A DNA stretch of 5,660 nt, taken from the NCBI GenBank assembly GCA_021323555.1, contig JAJONP010000130.1, forward strand, positions 1-5,660, given 5' to 3'. The stretch is from Gammaproteobacteria bacterium. Its GTDB lineage: Bacteria; Pseudomonadota; Gammaproteobacteria; DSM-16500. Numbering within the stretch: position 1 is the stretch's first letter; the number at the start of each line of letters is the position of its first letter. Below, one piece after another: positions 1 through 5,660 of this stretch. The position numbers were made by a program, and so were the translations under genes. The notes under the pieces are model-generated. The model had not been told where the DNA came from and made no database searches. It saw only the letters and a list, made by a program, of their open reading frames with translations.

Positions 1-2
1 AA

Positions 3-100
3 GAAATTAAAAAAGGAACATTGGAAAAAGCAGCTCTAAAAGTAGGTGTCTCTCAAAAAACTGCCCGCAAATATATAAAACAAAAACGCCTGCCCAATCG
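3..100 (+). pseudogene. IS21-like transposase (IstA) N-terminal fragment
   Basis: The frame is open from the left edge and reads EIKKGTLEKAALKVGVSQ followed by KTARKYIKQKRLPN. The pattern of a GTL lead-in, AA-K-GVS and KTARKY-LP is the N-terminal helix-turn-helix of IstA-type transposases, which bind the insertion-sequence ends. The similarity stops near position 100; the remaining frame to 341 is antisense to a different transposase fragment and shows no IstA features. The gene is therefore a remnant, cut at the window edge on one side and by a rearrangement on the other. It has no catalytic domain here. Family assignment rests on about 32 residues, so a related helix-turn-helix transposase family is possible. 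Confidence 0.5.
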
Positions 101-134
101 GGGTTCTAAGCCCAAACCCTCCATTTTTCCGATT
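96..134. repeat. Small imperfect inverted repeat at a fragment junction
   Basis: AATCGG (96-101) is repeated inverted as CCGATT (129-134). Between them GGGTT (101-105) and AACCC (115-119) could form an alternative stem. It lies where the IS21-like fragment ends and the minus-strand Tn3-type fragment begins, so it may mark the recombination junction or a short insertion. The stems are only 5-6 bp and could be chance. Confidence 0.25.
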
Positions 135-468
135 CTGTATAAGTACTTTTTTAAATTCCTCGGAATGAAATCTTTTGGAAAATCCTTTTCTTTAAGGCTT
201 GCCAGTGATTTTCCTTTGTTAAAAATGTCCTTGATAAAATTGACGGCAACAATAAGAGGATTGTTTTTATTATCTTCTTTAAAATCAATGGAACGTACCA
301 AAGGCCTTAATGTTTTACAAAATGACCTGGACATTTTGTAATAATGATCCCATTCCAGTTGGGTAGTATCACATTTTTTTCCTTCAATATGATCAACAAG
401 CTTTGGAATTTCATCTTTGGGGGCAATTTCAAAAGCTTTCTCCCTTACGTTACCAAAAGTCTCTTCAT
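130..468 (-). pseudogene. Internal fragment of a second Tn3-family transposase
   Basis: Read on the minus strand, the open frame gives EETFGNVREKAFEIAPK, then EWDHYYKMSRSFCKTLRPL, VRSIDFKEDNKNNPLIVAV and NFIKDIFNKGKSL, ending near FPKDFIPRNLKKYLY. The blocks 'VREKAFEI-PK', 'LRPL-RSIDF', 'NPLI-AVNFIK' and 'FP-DFIP' are typical of the central region of Tn3-family transposases. They correspond to roughly residues 345-420 of the intact transposase in this window, but the sequences differ widely, so this is a relic of another element. It has no N-terminal domain and no DDE domain. Its upstream edge is the outer edge of the left 54-bp repeat; its downstream edge is ragged near 130. The frame remains open through the repeat, but this looks incidental. 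Confidence 0.6.
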
Positions 469-522
469 GGCCCCCTGTTAAGGAAGGCTCGTTTCGGGGC
501 CAAATGAATTTAGAATCCCCCT
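469..522 (+). repeat. Left terminal inverted repeat (IRL), 54 bp
   Basis: It begins GGCCCCCTGTTAAGG and ends GAATCCCCCT, and matches the reverse complement of 5004-5057 at 51 of 54 positions. All three mismatches fall at 489, 491 and 494, leaving perfect blocks of 20 and 28 bp. It is longer than the usual 38-bp Tn3-family repeat and does not start with GGGG. A GGGG does occur inside at 496, and counting 38 bp from it ends on TTAA (530-533), which resembles the classical layout, but the right end does not share this. GGCCCC (469-474) and GGGGCC (496-501) could form a 6-bp stem. Confidence 0.85.
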
Positions 523-570
523 TTTTCTCTTAAACAATAAAATTTCATGTAACGTATTATCCTTGGCTTT

Positions 571-598
571 CCTTTCTATAAAAGTTCTTACATTTAAA
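571..598 (-). other. Candidate tyrosine-recombinase core site A
   Basis: CCTTTCTATAA, AAGTTC and TTACATTTAAA form an 11-6-11 layout with ATAA-N6-TTAC around the centre, similar in shape to Xer/dif-type crossover sites. The 14 bp at 577-590 recur inverted at 697-710, and the 6-bp centre AAGTTC is the exact complement of the GAACTT centre in site B. A recombinase acting on inverted sites with identical centres would invert the segment between them; alternatively these are binding motifs within one resolution site. Assignment to the recombinase at 4288-5004 is inference. Confidence 0.4.
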
Positions 599-681
599 TG
601 ATGTGAGGAACGTGCGTCATTTTACTCGTGTCTTTCTTTGGTTTAATCCCATAATATCAACTTTATTCCCCAAATAAGTGC

Positions 682-699
682 CGGATATGACGGATATAA
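682..699 (+). repeat. 9-bp tandem repeat, two units
   Basis: CGGATATGA is followed directly by CGGATATAA, identical at 8 of 9 positions. The second unit is the left arm of candidate core site B, so the first unit could be an extra recombinase or regulator binding motif. With only two units it may also be coincidental. Confidence 0.4.
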
Positions 700-716
700 G
701 AACTTTTATACAGGCT
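689..716 (+). other. Candidate tyrosine-recombinase core site B
   Basis: GACGGATATAA, GAACTT and TTATACAGGCT form an 11-6-11 layout with ATAA-N6-TTAT about the centre. TATAAGAACTTTTATA (695-710) is a 16-bp near-palindrome matching its own reverse complement at 12 positions. It carries the inverted copy of the 14-bp core of site A. It lies 22 bp before the first start codon, so protein bound here, or recombination here, could affect expression of the operon. An operator for the DUF6398 protein is an equally possible reading. Confidence 0.4.
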
Positions 717-738
717 TCTCAGAAAGGGTTCCAAAACC

Positions 739-1263
739 ATGAAAAACACCAAGATCCCAAAAGTACCAGACAACGTCCGAGGAACTTTTACTAACATATG
801 CAACATACTGGCTGATTTATGTAGAGAAAAACTCAACGAGGAGTATTTTAGCTTAAGTGTTGAGCTTGCAGCTAAAATTGCACGTAAGCGGCCTTCTCCT
901 TTTTTAGCAGGCCACACAAAAACATGGGCGGCTGGTATCATACATGCTCTGGGTATGGTTAATTTTTTATTTGATAAGACCCAATCACCCCACCTTACTT
1001 CCAAAGAGCTATGTACATGGTTTGATTTAGCACTAAATACGATTAGCGCTAAAAGCAAGTCAATCAGAGATATGTTTGGTATACACCAGATGGATCCCAA
1101 CTGGTGCCTTCCGAGTAAAATTCTGGATAATCCTTTTATCTGGCTGGTGTCCTTTGATGGGTATATCGTTGATGTACGTACGGCTCCTTATGAAATGCAA
1201 CTGGCAGCCTTAGAAGCTGGGGTTATCCCATTTCTTCCTAATAAACTTAATCCACATGAATAA
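739..1263 (+). CDS. DUF6398 domain-containing protein, first gene of transposon operon
   Basis: The 174-residue protein is recognised from memory as DUF6398 by LNEEYFSLSVELAAKIARKR (32-51), PSPFLAGHTKTWAAGIIHAL (52-71), NFLFDKTQ (75-82), MDPNWCLPSK (118-127), and GYIVDVRTAP to GVIPFLP near the C-terminus. Its biochemical function is not known to me. Residues 86-112 (LTSKELCTWFDLALNTISAK, then SKSIRDM) have the alternation of a helix-turn-helix, suggesting nucleic-acid binding; this is inference. There is no signal peptide or membrane segment, so it should be cytoplasmic. The start at 739 has AGAAAGGG 10 bp upstream. Its last 8 bases overlap the start of tnpA, so the two are probably translationally coupled, and a role in transposition control is more likely than passive cargo. 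GC in the stretch counted is about 42%, unlike the first part of tnpA. Confidence 0.75.
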   Translation: MKNTKIPKVPDNVRGTFTNICNILADLCREKLNEEYFSLSVELAAKIARKRPSPFLAGHTKTWAAGIIHALGMVNFLFDKTQSPHLTSKELCTWFDLALNTISAKSKSIRDMFGIHQMDPNWCLPSKILDNPFIWLVSFDGYIVDVRTAPYEMQLAALEAGVIPFLPNKLNPHE

Positions 1264-4200
1264 AAAGATATTAGATTTATCCCCTGATATGTTAGATTTG
1301 ATTAAATCCAAAAAAACTTGTGAAACCCAAGTTATTTTTGGTGTGTTGATGGTTTTTTTTCAACAAGTAGGCAGATTTCCAAGTATAGAAGAGAAAGATT
1401 GTATCAATTTAATTGTTGAAATTTCAAATTTTTTAAATTCAAAAGGAACAGATCATTTAAATATTTTAAAAAAAATAACAAATTCATCATTAAGAACTGT
1501 CAAAAGATTCAAAAATGAGATTCGTATTTTTTTCCAATTCAAAATATTAAACAAGTCGGATCATTTATCTGAATTTATAAGTTATTGTAAAAAAAATATC
1601 TTTCCTATGGCTCCAAAGTGGGATCAAGCTAATGAACAGGCTTATACCTATCTAAAAAACAAAAAGATTGAACCTCGTACTAATATCCAATTAGATTATT
1701 TCTTAGCGACAGCGCACCGCCAATTTGAAGATGAATTTTTTACAAAAATTGCACGATTACTTACACCTGACATAAAAGAAGACCTAGACCAGCTCGTCAA
1801 AGAAGAAGGTCAAAAAGCTGAACATGTTGAATCACCAACCAAAAGCGAAAAAGCCGTTTCTCTTGGGCAGCCCATTAGGCAACCACTCACCTTAGGGCAG
1901 CTTAAAGAAGAAAAAGCTCATCTTAAAATAGACTCCATTTTGTATGAAATTCAAAAATATAAGGGTCTTAGCGCCCTAAATATTCCCAAGGCCGTTGAGT
2001 CCATTGGTTCACGTAAATTGTTCGAGAAATACTATGAGCGCGTTTTGGTTGAATCTCCAAGCCATATTCGAGATCATAAGGCAAGTATCCGTTATGCTTA
2101 CCTCTCTATCTTTTGTGTAATCCAACAACAGCGGATGACCGACACGCTTACAGATTTGCTTCTCAAGCTTTTACAGCGCATCCTCACCAAAGCCGAACGT
2201 TCTGTTGATCGTGCGCTGCAATTAGATAACAAACGGGTTAAAGGAAAGATGGGAACGCTTTTAGCCTTGGCAAAACAATCTATTGACCATCCAGACGGCG
2301 TGATTAAGGAAACTATCTATCCTAAGATATCAAAAGATCGCTTAACTGAGATTGTTATAGACCTTGGTGAAGATGGTCAATGGTACCGAAATCAAGTAAA
2401 GGCAAAAGCGCTTTCTCTTTACTCCCATAACAATCGCCGGATTGTTTGGACTTTGATTAATGCCCTTGAGTTTGGGGCTGAGCCGGAGTTATTCAAATTT
2501 TTAAATGCTATCAATTTTCTCAAAAAAATGAATGCGGATGAGGCTGGTGAAAAGACCATTTCTTTAAAACAAAGGCTCTACAATCCTATTCTGTTAAAAA
2601 ATATTATTTCTGATAATTGGCTGCCATTTGTTACCATTAAGGCCAATCATCCAACTAAAATACGCATCAACTGGAATGCTTTTGAATTGGCGTTGTTTGA
2701 GCGTCTTGAAACCGAGCTTTCTGTTAAAAATATATGGGTAAAACAGGCCTTTCGATACCGCAACCCTAATGAAGATATGCCCCCTGATTTTGATGAAAAC
2801 GAAGATTATTATTTTAATCTTCTTGGGCTTCCAAAAGATGTAGAGGCATTTATCGAAGGCCTTCAACAGACTGTTGAAGAGCACCTATACGAATTAAATG
2901 GATCGATTTCAACGAATCCAAAAGTTGTCATTAAAGATCGAAAAAAAAGAGGGGCCATTAAGATAACTCCTTTTGCCCCCCAAAATGAACCACAAAATTT
3001 AGAGTTTTTAAAGCTGGAAATAGCAAAACTCTGGCCGAACTTAGATTTGATAGACATCCTTAAAGAAGCCGATTTTAGGATTGGGTTTACCAAATGCCTT
3101 GAAAGCGCTGCGACGCGCGAATCTATAAATGAGGATGTGCTCACCAAGCGACTGTTATTGTGTGTTTTTGGTCTTGGCAGCAACACAGGCCTTAAACGGA
3201 TGAGTGGCCGGGGAGAAAATCAAGAAAGCTACGACGGCCTTCGTTATGTCAAGCGCCGATTTATAAATTGCCGGAATGTCCGCCTTTCAATTCAAGAAGT
3301 CGTCAATGCCATTAACCTTATTAGAGAATCACGCATATGGGGAAATGGTACAACATCCTGTGCTGGAGATTCAAAAAAGATAAGCGTGTGGGATCAAAAC
3401 CTTTTGGTAGAATGGCATGCCCGTTATGGTGGTCGGGGTGTCATGATCCATTGGCATGTTGATAAAAAAGGACTTTGCATCCATTCAATGATCAAAACTT
3501 GCACCTCTTCCGAAGTGGGGTCAATGATCCATGGCGTTTTGCATCATGACACACTGATGGATATTAGTGAAATTAGCGTCGATACCCAAGGTCAAAGTTG
3601 TATTGGATTCGCCTTTAGCGAACTCTTTGGGTTTGACCTGTTGCCGCGCATTAAAAATATTAATAAGCAAAAATTGCATTGTTCATCACGACGAAAAAAA
3701 GATGAATATCCCAATTTGACCGATGCGCTTGCGTCCGACCCCGTTCAATGGAATAAGGTTCGCCTCTATTACAGGGAAGTAGTTCGTCATGCTGCCGCCC
3801 TTAAAATGCGCACTGTGGAACCAGACGTATTGATGAGACGCCTCAGTGCCGACAATAAATCGAACCCTGTTTATCAAGCTCTCATGGAAATTGGCAAAGC
3901 TTCACGGACTATTTTCTTGTGCCGTTATTTAAGCTTTGAAGAGCTTCGCATAGACATCAACGACGCTTTAAATGTAGTCGAGCGCGTAAATAGCATTATG
4001 GGATTCATTTTTTATGGACGCCTTGGCGAAATATCAACAAATAATACAAATGATCAAGAACTCTCGCTTCTATGCCTACACCTTCTGCAAGTGTGTATGG
4101 TCTACATTAATACCATTCTGATTCAAACAGCGTTATCAGATCCCAAATGGATGTTGCTCTTAAAAACTGAAGATATGAGAGCGCTCACGCCTTTATTCCA

Positions 4201-4291
4201 CAACCACATTAACCCATATGGCTTGTTGTTCCTTGATATGAACAGGCGAATAAATATTGAAGCCCATCGCTACAAAGAGAAAATTGCATGA
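1256..4291 (+). CDS. tnpA: Tn3-family transposase TnpA
   Basis: At 1011 residues this is full length for the family (Tn3 TnpA is about 1000). It binds the element's inverted repeats and catalyses replicative transposition. Residues 1 to about 180 look like the DUF4158 N-terminal DNA-binding region ([11 protein letters not shown] near 33-43). A variable linker follows near 185-215, then the central helical region. The C-terminal RNase H-like DDE domain has D705 ([14 protein letters not shown]), D776 ([20 protein letters not shown]) and E909 (NVVERVNS, before IFYGRLGE). The spacings of 71 and 133 resemble the family pattern. [12 protein letters not shown] is typical of one TnpA subgroup. All three catalytic residues are present and no frameshift is seen. 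The ATG overlaps the previous gene and has no clear Shine-Dalgarno, consistent with coupling. Positions 1261-1620 count only about 24% GC against about 52% at 3721-3900, suggesting a mosaic gene. Confidence 0.95.
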   Translation: MNKKILDLSPDMLDLIKSKKTCETQVIFGVLMVFFQQVGRFPSIEEKDCINLIVEISNFLNSKGTDHLNILKKITNSSLRTVKRFKNEIRIFFQFKILNKSDHLSEFISYCKKNIFPMAPKWDQANEQAYTYLKNKKIEPRTNIQLDYFLATAHRQFEDEFFTKIARLLTPDIKEDLDQLVKEEGQKAEHVESPTKSEKAVSLGQPIRQPLTLGQLKEEKAHLKIDSILYEIQKYKGLSALNIPKAVESIGSRKLFEKYYERVLVESPSHIRDHKASIRYAYLSIFCVIQQQRMTDTLTDLLLKLLQRILTKAERSVDRALQLDNKRVKGKMGTLLALAKQSIDHPDGVIKETIYPKISKDRLTEIVIDLGEDGQWYRNQVKAKALSLYSHNNRRIVWTLINALEFGAEPELFKFLNAINFLKKMNADEAGEKTISLKQRLYNPILLKNIISDNWLPFVTIKANHPTKIRINWNAFELALFERLETELSVKNIWVKQAFRYRNPNEDMPPDFDENEDYYFNLLGLPKDVEAFIEGLQQTVEEHLYELNGSISTNPKVVIKDRKKRGAIKITPFAPQNEPQNLEFLKLEIAKLWPNLDLIDILKEADFRIGFTKCLESAATRESINEDVLTKRLLLCVFGLGSNTGLKRMSGRGENQESYDGLRYVKRRFINCRNVRLSIQEVVNAINLIRESRIWGNGTTSCAGDSKKISVWDQNLLVEWHARYGGRGVMIHWHVDKKGLCIHSMIKTCTSSEVGSMIHGVLHHDTLMDISEISVDTQGQSCIGFAFSELFGFDLLPRIKNINKQKLHCSSRRKKDEYPNLTDALASDPVQWNKVRLYYREVVRHAAALKMRTVEPDVLMRRLSADNKSNPVYQALMEIGKASRTIFLCRYLSFEELRIDINDALNVVERVNSIMGFIFYGRLGEISTNNTNDQELSLLCLHLLQVCMVYINTILIQTALSDPKWMLLLKTEDMRALTPLFHNHINPYGLLFLDMNRRINIEAHRYKEKIA

Positions 4292-5004
4292 ATGATATTA
4301 TAATGACAAGGACGCCTATTCGAGAAAAAGCAAAGCAGTTTGCTAAGCTTTTGACTAAAGAAAATCCCGATTATAATTATTTGCGAGAGTTATTTCGTTA
4401 TATCCGCTTTGAGCTTGGAATTGAGCCTAATAAACAGCCTAAAGGACTTCCATATGTACCCACCGAAGAAGAGATAAAAAAATATTATACCGTCGTTTGG
4501 CAGTCAAGAAACATGCAAAATGTCATTATTACCAAGACGTTATTGTATACAGGGGTTCGCGTATCCGAGCTTGTGCGAATATTAATATCGGATATTGACT
4601 TTGATCGCTGTCAAATTCGCATCAATCAAGGCAAAGGGAAAAAAGATAGAATAGTTCCGTTTCCTGAGTCATTTAAAGAAGTTTTGGCTATTCACGCCCA
4701 ATCTGTTGCTAAAAAAGGGGGAAAATACCTGTTTGAGTCTTCATGGAAAAAACCCTATACGGATCGTGGTATTCGGAAAATCCTGGCAATTTATTCAAAA
4801 GCAGCGGGGATGAAACATTCGATTTCCCCACATAAGTTTAGGCATTTTTTATTTACCTGGCTTAAAAAGCAAGGCATAGAAGACGCTCTCATTCAACCCT
4901 ATTCTGGCCATGAAAGCCGCCAATCCCTTGAGATTTACTCGAAATTATCAATAGGAGATGCCCAAGAAAGTTATGAAAATGTGATTGAAAAGTTTCCGGT
5001 GTGA
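4288..5004 (+). CDS. Tyrosine recombinase, probable cointegrate resolvase
   Basis: The 238-residue protein has a complete tyrosine-recombinase active site: R91 (TGVRVSELV), K116 ([16 protein letters not shown]), H182 and R185 ([18 protein letters not shown]), H208 ([13 protein letters not shown]) and nucleophile Y217, nine residues after H208. It cuts and rejoins DNA through a 3'-phosphotyrosine. In this setting it most likely resolves transposition cointegrates, as TnpI does in Tn4430. It is shorter than XerC/D (about 300) or TnpI (about 284); the region before the catalytic domain is only about 55 residues, so the N-terminal core-binding domain is reduced. The start overlaps the tnpA stop as ATGA, the classic coupling arrangement; a second ATG at 4303 would shorten it by five codons. 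AAAGAGA just upstream is a weak ribosome site. The stop codon's last base is the first base of the right inverted repeat. Confidence 0.92.
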   Translation: MNDIIMTRTPIREKAKQFAKLLTKENPDYNYLRELFRYIRFELGIEPNKQPKGLPYVPTEEEIKKYYTVVWQSRNMQNVIITKTLLYTGVRVSELVRILISDIDFDRCQIRINQGKGKKDRIVPFPESFKEVLAIHAQSVAKKGGKYLFESSWKKPYTDRGIRKILAIYSKAAGMKHSISPHKFRHFLFTWLKKQGIEDALIQPYSGHESRQSLEIYSKLSIGDAQESYENVIEKFPV

Positions 5005-5057
5005 GGGGGATTCTAAATTCATTTGGCCCCGGAATGGGCCTTCCTTAACAGGGGGCC
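5004..5057 (-). repeat. Right terminal inverted repeat (IRR), 54 bp
   Basis: This is the reverse complement of the left repeat at 51 of 54 positions. It starts at the last base of the recombinase stop codon and ends in CAGGGGGCC at 5057, where the Sel1-repeat gene is interrupted. GGCCCC (5025-5030) pairs with GGGGCC (5052-5057), with GGAA (5031-5034) and TTCC (5041-5044) nested inside. It could form a hairpin at the end of the operon transcript, but no T-run follows, so it is not a typical intrinsic terminator. Confidence 0.85.
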
Positions 5058-5583
5058 TACAGTAAAGTTCGCCGAGGCCATATTGCGCGATTTCACATCC
5101 TTGTACCGCGGCTTTCTTAAGCCACTTCCTTGCAGTGACATAATCTTTTGGAACCCCGCATCCCTCATAATAGAAAAAGCCGACCCAAGCTTGCCCATCT
5201 GCATGCCCTTGCATTGCGGCTTTCTCAAACCATTTCATCGCCTGAATATAATCTTTGGGGGTCCCAATTCCATCATAGTAGGAGATACCAAGACTATATT
5301 GCGCGTCTGCATGCCCTTGCGCCGCGGCTTTCTCAACCCATTTTCTTGCTTTGGCATAATCCTTCACAACACCTTGGCCATTATAGTAGAGAACGCCAAG
5401 GCTATATTGCGCGGGCATATGTCCCTGCAGCGCAGCTTGCTCAAACCATTCCTTTGCCTTCTGGTAATCCTGCCGAACCCAATACCCATTATAGTAAAAA
5501 TTACCGAGGCAGTATTGGGCTAGGGTATTACCTTCCCCCGCAGCTTTTGAACCGCCCCCCAAAGTCAAGTTTCTATGATGCAT
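5058..5583 (-). pseudogene. Sel1-repeat protein, truncated by the transposon end
   Basis: Read on the minus strand, four complete 36-residue Sel1-like (SLR) units occupy residues 18-53, 54-89, 90-125 and 126-161. Each has the form GHADAQYSLG, YY-G-GV-KDY and A-KW-EKAA-Q. A fifth stops after 14 residues (GCEIAQYGLGELYC, ending at 5059). The frame then runs through the right inverted repeat and antisense to the recombinase until 4948, so the last 36 residues are not native. Sel1 repeats are helical hairpins for protein-protein contacts and are common in protist-associated bacteria. The N-terminus is doubtful: the first 17 residues (MHHRNLTLGGG, then SKAAGEG) look like the tail of another repeat, an in-frame stop lies just upstream, no signal peptide is seen, and GGAGG sits about 28 bp from the ATG. 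The gene may be broken at both ends. Confidence 0.8.
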
Positions 5584-5608
5584 TAAGAGAGATAGTTAAC
5601 AAAAGAAT

Positions 5609-5660
5609 ATCCTCCATTTAAGATTCAAATTGTTCAAAGACATGAATTTAAATGGAGGAT
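5609..5660. repeat. Long inverted repeat / hairpin at window end
   Basis: ATCCTCCATTTAA (5609-5621) is perfectly inverted at 5648-5660. After a one-base bulge (5622) the stem continues with ATTCA (5623-5627) pairing with TGAAT (5643-5647), around a 15-base loop. The total is about 18 paired bases. The sequence ends exactly at the repeat, so the outer limit and any T-run are unseen. It could be a terminator for a gene beyond the window, a small palindromic element, or the end of another insertion. On the minus strand it supplies the GGAGG upstream of the Sel1 frame. Confidence 0.6.

Larger units (their letters stand above)
523..738 (+). promoter_or_regulatory. Non-coding leader: likely operon promoter and resolution region
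   Basis: This 216-bp gap between the left repeat and the first gene is where a Tn4430-like element would keep its recombination site and operon promoter. It contains an inverted pair of core-like motifs (571-598 and 689-716) and a 9-bp tandem repeat (682-699). I found no convincing sigma70 promoter: TATA-like hexamers occur at 577, 652, 695 and 707, but none has a good -35 match 16-18 bp upstream. The promoter therefore remains unlocated, although the three downstream genes need one here or in the left repeat. AGAAAGGG (721-728) is the ribosome binding site of the first gene. Confidence 0.5.
469..5057 (+). mobile_element. Tn3-family-like transposon with tyrosine recombinase
   Basis: The unit is delimited by 54-bp inverted repeats at 469-522 and 5004-5057. 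It contains a DUF6398-type gene, a full-length Tn3-family transposase and a tyrosine recombinase, all on one strand. Both flanking genes, a transposase fragment on the left and a Sel1-repeat gene on the right, break exactly at the outer edges of the repeats, supporting these as the ends. A transposase paired with a tyrosine recombinase instead of a serine resolvase resembles Tn4430 (TnpI/TnpA). The 5 bp outside the two ends differ (ttcat on the left, tacag on the right), so the usual 5-bp target duplication is absent, and the flanks are unrelated genes. That suggests recombination with another copy, or a deletion, after insertion. No antibiotic, metal or other recognisable cargo is present. 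Confidence 0.8.

Noticed and set aside
101..125. Possible tRNA-like or attachment sequence containing GGGTTCTAAGCCC
   Set aside because: The T-arm consensus and a cloverleaf cannot be built on either strand.
663..1100. Minus-strand open frame of 145 codons
   Set aside because: It lies antisense to the recognised DUF6398 gene and shows no family resemblance.
1353..1360. Run of eight T in tnpA considered as a programmed frameshift site
   Set aside because: The main frame continues intact through it and no alternative product is apparent; the run reflects local AT richness.
2594..3186. Minus-strand frames inside tnpA
   Set aside because: They are shadows of a continuous, well-recognised transposase with no sign of independent coding.
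5025..5057. GGCCCC/GGGGCC hairpin considered as an intrinsic terminator
   Set aside because: No T-run follows and the same sequence is explained as part of the terminal inverted repeat.
5425..5532. Periodic 108-bp similarity considered as a CRISPR or satellite array
   Set aside because: The period equals 36 codons and encodes Sel1 units; there are no short identical repeats with unique spacers.
5023..5621. Two plus-strand open frames (5023-5523 and 5148-5621)
   Set aside because: They are antisense to the clearly periodic Sel1-repeat coding sequence; their internal repetition is the mirror of those repeats.

Overview
The window holds one apparently complete Tn3-family-like mobile element (about 469-5057, 4589 bp) embedded in debris of other mobile or broken genes. 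It is bounded by a 54-bp terminal inverted repeat matching at 51 of 54 positions. The organism cannot be named from this sequence. Overall low GC, Sel1-type repeats, and layered transposon fragments fit a Gram-negative genome rich in mobile elements, such as a protist-associated alphaproteobacterium (Holosporales-like) or a Legionella-like gammaproteobacterium. This is inference only.

Layout. Positions 1 to about 100 carry the helix-turn-helix N-terminus of an IS21-like transposase. It is fused to about 130-468 (minus strand), a middle piece of a second, different Tn3-family transposase. The left inverted repeat (469-522) follows, then a 216-bp non-coding region (523-738) with two inverted copies of a recombinase-core-like motif. 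Next come three tightly overlapping plus-strand genes: a DUF6398-type protein (739-1263), a 1011-residue Tn3-family transposase (1256-4291), and a 238-residue tyrosine recombinase (4288-5004). The recombinase stop codon touches the right inverted repeat (5004-5057). Beyond it a minus-strand Sel1-repeat gene (5058-5583) is cut off exactly at the repeat. The window ends in a long inverted repeat (5609-5660).

How it works together. TnpA should recognise the inverted repeats and carry out replicative transposition. The tyrosine recombinase should resolve the cointegrate, as TnpI does for Tn4430, and 523-738 is the natural place for its target site. The DUF6398 protein has a helix-turn-helix-like stretch and is translationally coupled to tnpA, so it may be a regulator or accessory factor; this is not established.

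Most worth a second look: the inverted pair of ATAA-N6-TTAT/TTAC sites upstream of the operon; the DUF6398-tnpA-recombinase coupling; the abrupt drop to about 24% GC in the transposase N-terminal region; and terminal repeats that begin GGCCCCC rather than the usual GGGG, with unrelated flanks and no target duplication.
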